DNA of 64,000 nucleotides from Isoetes taiwanensis (Eukaryota; Streptophyta; Lycopodiopsida; Isoetales; Isoetaceae): NCBI GenBank assembly GCA_021234155.1, contig JAJEKV010000040.1, positions 987,485 to 1,051,484 of the forward strand, read 5' to 3'. Shown piece by piece: positions 58,300 to 64,000 of this stretch (position 1 is its first letter; each line of letters starts with the position of its first letter). The notes under the pieces were generated by a model. It saw only the letters and a program-made list of their open reading frames with translations, ran no database searches and was not told where the DNA came from. The position numbers and the translations under genes were made by a program.

Positions 58300-60400
58300 A
58301 TTAAAAAAAAAAAAAAAAAAATACAAAGTGCGAAGCTAGGCTTCTAAGAAAGAAATGGACTAAGAGATTAAGCTTATAAAGACATTACATTAAGAAATAT
58401 TATACGTATGAAAAAAACACAAAGGCACTTCACGGCCTTTTTTCTGGGGGGTCTTTCTTCTTGTTGTATTCAGCCATAAAATTTTGACCATAGTACTTCG
58501 GGATCCCTTATCGTAAGACGCAGTGGGCATGACATGTTACCCATCATGTATTGCCGCAAGCTCGAGTCCTCGAACAGACCGACACCAACTGCTTCGAAGC
58601 CATTTGAAGAGCATTTAAGGCGTCGCTTGAATTCAGTAGCGGGTATGATGTATCGCGCCACACTCTTGCGAGAATCTCTTTCACGAAGCCCGGCAAATGG
58701 GAGACGGGGGAATGACCATCTCGGTGCTCTTCGATGCTTCTTAATCTCGCGGGCGCTTTAATGCCAGGCTTCGTCTTCCGCCCGGCCACTACCCTCACCC
58801 ACCCGGCATTTTGGAGCTTTTGCTTTCGGGCGACTCTTCCGGCCGTCTCCTCACCCCGGCATTTGCAAGTGTTCCTCGGCCGACTCTTCGACCGCCTCCT
58901 CACATTTCGGGTAGCCTTCCCTTTACGTTGGGCCTCCTCCTTTGATTTGAAGGTTCTGGGCATCCACGGGGAGGAGCGAGGAGGAAGCATTAGAGCAAGA
59001 AGAGGCGGCTGCCCAATAATTAATCCGGCGTCATATTCTCGCTCGCCCGGTCTCTCACATTTCCATCCTCCGGTCTCCGACCGAGTGCACCTCCCTACTT
59101 ACTTCCTCGAGTCGCTTCTCCCACCGTCATCATCGCGGATTTCTTTTCCGGGTCTTCATTAGGCATGGTCTGAGGAGGAGAATCTCTATCGAGACTTCAG
59201 ATTCGGATGAAGGAGGCGGACTAATGTAATCACCGCCTTACACCACCGGATGGATCCTTGCAGTTTGCTTAGTTCTTGCCATGGCTTCTCAATGGATGGC
59301 ACTTTATACTACGAACACCGACAAAAATAGACAACCGGCAAGAGATAAATAGTAAAAAAGCGTGGTTAAAGTAAAATATGATGGTAACGTTTTTAAATAA
59401 TTGTATGCGAACCCTAAAAAATATCGGACAAAATACGGAACCCTAAAAAACATCGGACAAAAACACAAATAAAAACCGAGATTCAAAGCGCTAGGTGATA
59501 GACAATTTCTTGTTGATCGCGAACTCACTAAATTTTACATTTCCCTCTTGCCTCGTAACCAACCCTAATGCCATCAATAAAATAATGGAAGTCGCCGACA
59601 ATCTCCTCTGTCTCCATTAGCACTCTTAGCTCGATAATGGCCATTAAACTTTCCATGGTGGCTGTATAAATGACTTCCTCCCCTCTCATACTCGAATATC
59701 CACCGTGACGGAGTGTCATTATGGTCCTCAAACGGCTCCCAAAAAGTTGTGCGACCTCTCTTTTTTTTGTTTCCTTCGTTCTAGTTGACAATTAACGATA
59801 AATATTGTTTTGGAAGAAAGTATCTGAACTTAAAGGAGGACTTAACTACGCGGACCTTCTCGTTAGTTGACCGGATGATTCGTGGAATCGAACATCCCGT
59901 GTCGGAACCAAAAATAAGCCATCCATAAAATCGGCGGGGAAGAAAGCACGATATGTGTTGAAAGCTTTTCAACTTCCTCGCCATCTGAATATGTTAGCAA
60001 ATACCTCAAACGGTGTGAAGATTTTGAAACTCATCCTCACGCCTCCGTTTTGAGACATTCCCGCTTGCACCTCGTCGATATGCATTTCTTCATTGCAATT
60101 ACATTGTTCTCATTAGTGCGGGCTTACAAAGTTCACTTAAAGGGGGCAATTCAACCGCCTCAAGCTCGGTTTCCTGACCTTTACGTTATAATCATGTCCA
60201 GAAAACCGGATGCCTATACCCCGCAAGGTCACGGCATCCATACCTTGAAAAGGACAATTCCGATGTCTATGTGATACACGACAAGTACACTACTAATACT
60301 TTCGGCGGGAATGACATCCACGACGTCCCGATAAACATAAACCCCGCACAATAAATTTGTTTGTAAACACGTGTCAACGAAAAGAAATGAAAAGATAAGG
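58300..60400 (-). pseudogene. decayed minus-strand coding between two foldbacks
   Basis: Minus-strand pieces include: 59,165-58,544, Lys/Arg-rich with KSKEEAQRKGKATRN; 58,661-58,470, RYIIPATEFKRRLKCSSNGF then DPEVLWSKFYG (reading on into a basic tail); 59,791-59,528, 87 codons, MTLRHGGYSSMRGEEVIYTA; around 60,060-59,850, RMSFKIFTPFEVFANIF and FFPADFMDGLFLVPTRD in shifting frames; and 60,400-60,229, GVYVYRDVVDVIPAES. They read like one or two old protein genes, but no family is recognised. Many stops and shifts separate them. They may be cargo of an element bounded by the foldbacks. Confidence 0.35.
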
Positions 60401-60470
60401 AGATCACACGACGCCGAAACTATCTCACGCCAGCTTAAGTAGTCGATGCCTAGCCCGGCGTCGTGTGATC
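60401..60470. repeat. 70-bp foldback 2
   Basis: Perfect 15-bp arms GATCACACGACGCCG (60,402-60,416) and CGGCGTCGTGTGATC (60,456-60,470) around a 39-base loop. The stem is the same as in foldback 1; the loops show only weak similarity (GAAACTA/GAAGACTA and GATGCCTAGC/AATGCTTGCT). Confidence 0.95.
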
Positions 60471-61270
60471 CAATTAAGGTGGTTACCATTTGCGGGCAAT
60501 TTTGGGAAGCCGTTTTTGGTGGAGATTAGCTCTTTGGCCATATCGAAGGGGTATATGCATGTCGTATTGTTATACTTTCCACTTTCCGGCCGCTAGAATT
60601 CAACTTGAACTCTTTTATCCTACCTATCCAATGTGTCCGCACGCGCCCGATCGCCTTTTGTCGCTAACTCTATGCTCGCCCCTCGTTGATGGCAAATACG
60701 AAACTATTGAGACAAAACCTCCCACTTCTTGACCTTGGGAGTTCTCAGAAATGGGGCAAGAACACGAAAATTACAGGAGACATGGATTGCGTGATGAGGA
60801 GGAAGGCGAGAGGATGCACGAGGGCTCGAGTGACAAGACATTTAAGTTTGGCGCCAAAATTTGACAAGGGGAGTTGGTGACGCCGACAAGAGGGCGGTCA
60901 AAAGTCACCATTATTTTGGGCGCTGACGACTCTAAAAATACGGGCCATTAAAATGGTTGCAATAAAAGCGCAGCATCCTCTATGAAAATACGCCATGTGG
61001 ATGCCAAGTAAGCATGCTCATCCTTCTACCTGCCAAGTAATACTGACTTTCGTAAAAAAGGCGAAACCTTATTGGTCCCCGGCGAATCGACGTGGAAATC
61101 TTTAACCCAAGATAAGGGCCATTTTCAGACCCCAAATCGCCCCTAATGAGGGCCTCTCGACTTCCTTTGCAAGGCAAGAATAAGTGCACATTCTGTCCAG
61201 AACCATCTATGAATGAAATGAAATACCTCTTGTTGCATATGTGATCTCACAAGACTTGACTTATGTGATC
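60471..61270. other. spacer, no supported gene
   Basis: Short frames only. A plus-strand frame at 60,490-60,732 and others have no domain. I see no clear regulatory element. Confidence 0.45.
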
Positions 61271-62519
61271 TCACCAGACGGTCAACATGGATGGGATGTG
61301 TAAAAGATTGGCCAAGTGGGTAGTTGTCTGCATACTTGATTGCCTACTCATTGCCTCCAGCTGCGATTTCTTTTTGGAGTCTTTTTTTGCCAAAATGCCA
61401 TCAACTGTTGCAGCTGGGATGTCCTTTCCTAAGTCCAGCAATCTTCGTACATCCCTGATATCATTTTGATGCTTCAACTCTTTCAGGTAGTAACTTGGAG
61501 AAGGTCCTCGCAAAGCTCTCCTCACTGCAGACACCCCTTCACTTATAGACACTGGAGTGAGAGCAGTATTTTGAGGCCATCCATACTTGAAACATGACTC
61601 AACACTCACGTCCTTCTTCGTCAGACCATCTTTGAAAGCAGTTGCCCTGGCATGTATAATTCTGACGAGATCTTTCTTGTGGTTCTTCACAACCTCCACT
61701 AGGAGTTGACAATATATGTCATCCTGATCCTCACAAGTGATAAGAATACCTTGTTTCTTCATAAGATCGGTCTCTTTCTAACACAAGATCCACCTTAGCA
61801 TTTGTTTTGCCTACATCAACATACCACTCCGCACTGTCATCCATCTTCTCCTCCGGGCATGGAGGATCTGTGTCTGCTCTGATAATGGATCCGCTATCAT
61901 CCATCGACAATGCATAGGATACTGCGTCCTCATTAGGCTTTCCCTTCTTCTGTGAGCTTGAGCTCGCTGGAGTATCTTCCGAGCCTCTTGCTTTCTTAGG
62001 AGGAGGTGTAGCAACTACCAATCGGTTTTGTCTCTTCCTCCCTGCAAACGAGGGTGCAATACACGCTTAGCGCGATTTCGAGTGGTCATTCATTCCGGCA
62101 TACAGTCGCCAATTACAGACATGCACTCAAAAGGCGTGACAATTACAGCAGGCCGAACAGATTATAGACAAATTATAGACAGAACAGTTAATCACGAGCA
62201 GGACAATTTAACACAGGAGGGACATTAATTATGCAAATGCAAATTTAAGTCACTGCTGTAAAATTAATAGACAGGAGGAGTATGAGCAGCTATAGAAATG
62301 ATAGACATGAGTATGAGCAGCTATAGAAATTTAAGTCACTGCTACAAAAATACTAGACAGGAGTATAGGCAGAAGATTTATTGACAGTAAATACAGAGCA
62401 AACACTGCACACTAATCAGAGCAATGAACAGATGCCTAAACACTTGAACAATACTGACCTTGAACAGCTTCTCTCGTGGCCCGGCCTGAGTTTGGAGCAG
62501 CACGACCTTTGGGCGGCAT
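61271..62519 (-). CDS. unknown two-exon gene with one frameshift
   Basis: Exon 1 (62,519-62,459) codes MPPKGRAAPNSGRATREAVQ and ends in phase 1 at a GTCAGT donor. The 417-bp intron (62,458-62,042) ends TTTGCAG. Exon 2 starts at 62,041 in frame: GRKRQNRLVVATPPPKKARG, a basic nuclear-localisation-like stretch, then an acidic Ser-rich region (MDDSGSIIRADTDPPCPEEK) and NAKVDLVLERDR. Near 61,765 the frame shifts into KKQGILITCEDQDDIYCQLL ... FKYGWPQNTALTPVSISEGV ... DVRRLLDLGKDIPAATVDGI, ending at 61,271. About 270 residues in all. The single break could be a real mutation, a missed small intron or a sequence error. The basic N-terminus suggests a nuclear protein. No family is recognised. Its start lies 600 bp from the DUF8039-like exon on the other strand. 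Confidence 0.55.
62160..62390. repeat. internal repeats within the intron
   Basis: GTATGAGCAGCTATAGAAAT occurs at 62,280 and again near 62,310, and ATTTAAGTCACTGCT occurs near 62,245 and 62,329; ATAGACA/ACAGG motifs recur between. The repeats lie in the intron of the minus-strand gene. Confidence 0.7.
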
Positions 62520-62530
62520 CTTCGCGACGA

Positions 62531-62590
62531 TCTTGAGTGCCTCGGAGTTCTTGAGTTCTTGAGCGCCTCGGAGTTCTTGAGCATCTCGGC
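62531..62590. repeat. short CTTGAG-GCCTCGGAGTT repeats
   Basis: CTTGAGTGCCTCGGAGTT and CTTGAGCGCCTCGGAGTT sit about 32 bp apart with further TTCTTGAG units, just upstream of the minus-strand start codon, in its presumed 5' UTR. Confidence 0.8.
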
Positions 62591-62676
62591 AATCAAAAAG
62601 CAAGAAATGACATTCAAAAACTTATATAGATTTCCATAAGCCGAGTAGGTCGGCTTTGGATCGACGGGTTTCATTT

Positions 62677-62820
62677 GGATTGACTTTTGATCGACGGTCT
62701 GATAGAAGCGGGCGGTTATTTAAATTTCGCGGATCGACTTTTCATCGACGGTCCGATAGAAGCGAGCGGTTATTTAAATTTCACGGATCGACTTTTAATC
62801 GACGGTCAGCAATCTTACGA
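62677..62820. repeat. 54-bp tandem repeat in a divergent intergenic region
   Basis: GGAT(C/T)GACTTTTNATCGACGG starts at 62,677, 62,731 and 62,785, exactly 54 bp apart. Each full unit goes on to GATAGAAGCG(G/A)GCGGTTATT and TAAATTTC. About 2.6 copies. It sits between the minus-strand gene start (62,519) and the plus-strand DUF8039-like exon, where a shared promoter might be. Confidence 0.92.
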
Positions 62821-63137
62821 TTGAGCCTAATGGACGGGACGCGATTGTACGAGCATTAAATGGCTACGACCGTCGTATTGTCAAATCCCATAATTAAATT
62901 TCACTCAGCCGGTAAAAAAACAGTACAATTAACGGATAATTTGAAACTACCACCTAATCTTGCCGCCAGCCTTTCTTGTCATTCGAACTCGAAAGAACTG
63001 GGAAGAACAGGAAGAACTCCAAAGAACACGGAAGAACTGGGAAGAAGCCGGCGCCTGAGCGATGTCGAGCGCCTTCATGTAAGTTCATCTACTCTTCCAG
63101 ATCCCAAGCTCCAAATTAATCCAATGATTTTGCGAGA
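62821..63137 (+). other. region upstream of the DUF8039-like exon
   Basis: A 93-codon frame (62,860-63,141) covers it but looks non-native, with purine-rich GAAGAACT repeats (62,990-63,050). A CATGTAAGT donor-like site (63,079) and the ACAG at 63,142-63,145 could bound a 65-bp intron before the DUF8039-like exon. Confidence 0.3.
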
Positions 63138-63389
63138 TTGAACAGCGTTGGAGAAGAATGTTACATGCTGACGACGAATTTGAAGAGGAGGGTGGAAAAT
63201 TGCAAGATAGAATCAGTCGATCCGGAAGCAATATGCCATGGCGTTCCTCTTGGAAATGATCATGTGAAGATCCTAGTAACCAGTTGCTATTTCAACGATG
63301 AAGCATTACCCAGAAGGCATCCCGATGGAGACACAGTGGGTGAAAGCATCGGAACCTTTGTTGCATGGCCAGTAATTCGCTTAAAGAAG
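63138..63389 (+). pseudogene. DUF8039-like domain exon
   Basis: SVGEECYMLTTNLKRRVENC ... ESVDPEAICHGVPLGNDHVK ... DTVGESIGTFVAWPVIRLKK. The pattern of a CYL-like start, HG-x-PLG, a P-x-P-like middle and VG-x-xx-G-x-FVAWP is that of the DUF8039 domain, known from plant transposon-related and accessory proteins; function unknown. The exon ends AAGAAG|GTGAGT at 63,389. LINE sequence starts within some 40 bp of that donor, so any later exons would lie beyond the LINE, outside the window. Family name from memory of the motif. Confidence 0.6.
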
Positions 63390-63404
63390 GTGAGTTTCAT
63401 TTTC

Positions 63405-64000
63405 TTGGAAGAAATAGAGGAAGATACATCAGCAAAAGTAGATATCCGACAAATAAAAGAAGCACAGGAAGCTGGGAAATGGGCCATTTATAGGAACGGC
63501 CAGGTAATTATCCGTGATAGAAAAGAATAGAGATTTCCGGGTAGGCATTATCATGAGCCTGCCGCAGTCTCCATTGGATGTTGGAATGTTAAGGGACCGA
63601 TCGGTGTAAGTAGCAGTATTGAATTATTAGAGACTGTAAATCTGGACATTCTATTCATATTAGAGACATGGGAACATCAGTGTGGCAGGCTGCCGCCTGT
63701 AAAGGGTTATGACACTCACTCTATATGGAATCCTAAGCCACATAGAGGACGTCCTTTCGGCGGAATAGCATGCATGATTCATTCTAGATTAACAGGACAC
63801 ACCTCTTTGATGTATGAAGATGTAGATGATAAGCAATTTCTGGTTATTAAAATTAAGGCACCCTTCTTATTTTCAGATCGAGACCTACTCTTAGTAGCTT
63901 GTTATGTCTCTCCTGCAACCTATCAAAGATCAGATGGATTATTGGCAAAGATGGGACTCAAAATTTCGGAATGGCAACAAACATACGATGTGCTTCTGAT
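63405..64000 (+). mobile_element. second LINE copy, 5' truncated, runs off the window
   Basis: It begins inside ORF1: QIKEAQEAGKWAIYRNGQVI then IRDRKE, stop at 63,530, parallel to 52,846 in the first copy. The inter-ORF sequence GGGTAGGCATTATCATGAGCCTGCCGCA (shown here as spanning 63,540-63,567) parallels the first copy. Then endonuclease: IGCWNVKGPIG (63,576), LFILETWEHQCGR, HRGRPFGGIACMIHS, LLLVACYVSP. This stretch has no stop from about 63,540 to the window end, so it is better preserved than the first copy. The left border is about 63,405-63,430. Confidence 0.8.

Noticed and set aside
59060-59120. C-x9-C segment RCTRSETGGWKC resembling a WRC domain on the minus strand
   Set aside because: The following Cys and His of the WRC signature are absent and the frame soon breaks.
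60050-60274. Plus-strand 74-codon frame between foldback-linked remnants
   Set aside because: The minus strand in the same stretch is more protein-like, and neither is recognised.
1-64000. tRNA, rRNA and CRISPR features
   Set aside because: No cloverleaf with A and B boxes, no rRNA-like stretch and no spaced-repeat array was found by eye; the initiator-Met matches are retroelement primer sites.

Overview
The window is a stretch of nuclear DNA from a land plant. The evidence is spliceosomal GT-AG introns, a plant-type MIF/MDL tautomerase gene, a decayed PLS-type pentatricopeptide (PPR) gene, Ty1/copia elements primed by initiator-Met tRNA, hAT-like and LINE sequences, and domains common in plant accessory DNA (DUF7869-like, DUF8039-like, FCP1-like with D-x-N). 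The transposon density, the AT-rich spacers and the state of decay suggest a large genome such as a fern's. The lineage is inference and was not tested.

Layout: 1-5.2 kb is AT-rich spacer with a Helitron-like terminal hairpin and small tandem duplications. 5.2-7.5 kb is a PPR pseudogene (-). 7.5-12.5 kb is spacer. 12.6-14.8 kb is a broken DUF7869-like gene (-). 15.2-15.4 kb is an AT minisatellite. 15.5-23.8 kb is a GC-richer island full of inverted repeats: a CCACTCTCC hairpin family, and palindromes built on CTCGACT/AGTCGAG that lie in the non-coding parts of a broken FCP1-like gene. 24.1-26.3 kb is a decayed hAT transposase gene. 26.84-27.53 kb is the one clearly intact cellular gene, a three-exon MIF/MDL gene of 115 codons. 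29.5-33.7 kb is a copia element with the integrase core deleted. 33.7-36.7 kb is the internal part of another LTR element lying on the minus strand; its LTR (36.7 kb onward) is split by a second copia element (37.2-51.0 kb). The 3' LTR of that second copia element is itself split by 7.86 kb of pyrimidine-rich, apparently non-coding DNA made of two related units.

51.8-57.0 kb holds a second FCP1-like gene whose coding exon is interrupted by a LINE (52,080-56,164). The reading frame is continuous across the insertion and a 7-bp target duplication flanks it. This gene then stops abruptly against an unrelated minus-strand gene (58,073-56,973). From 58.2 to 60.5 kb two 70-bp foldbacks with the same stem bracket decayed minus-strand coding sequence. 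61.27-62.52 kb is a two-exon minus-strand gene of unknown function with one frameshift. A DUF8039-like exon (63.1-63.39 kb) is followed by a second copy of the same LINE family, which runs off the window end.

Only the MIF/MDL gene looks fully functional. Almost everything else is mobile DNA or host genes broken by it. The most unusual structures are the palindrome family of the FCP1-like locus, the paired foldbacks, and the in-frame LINE insertion that lets the host gene be read through on paper.
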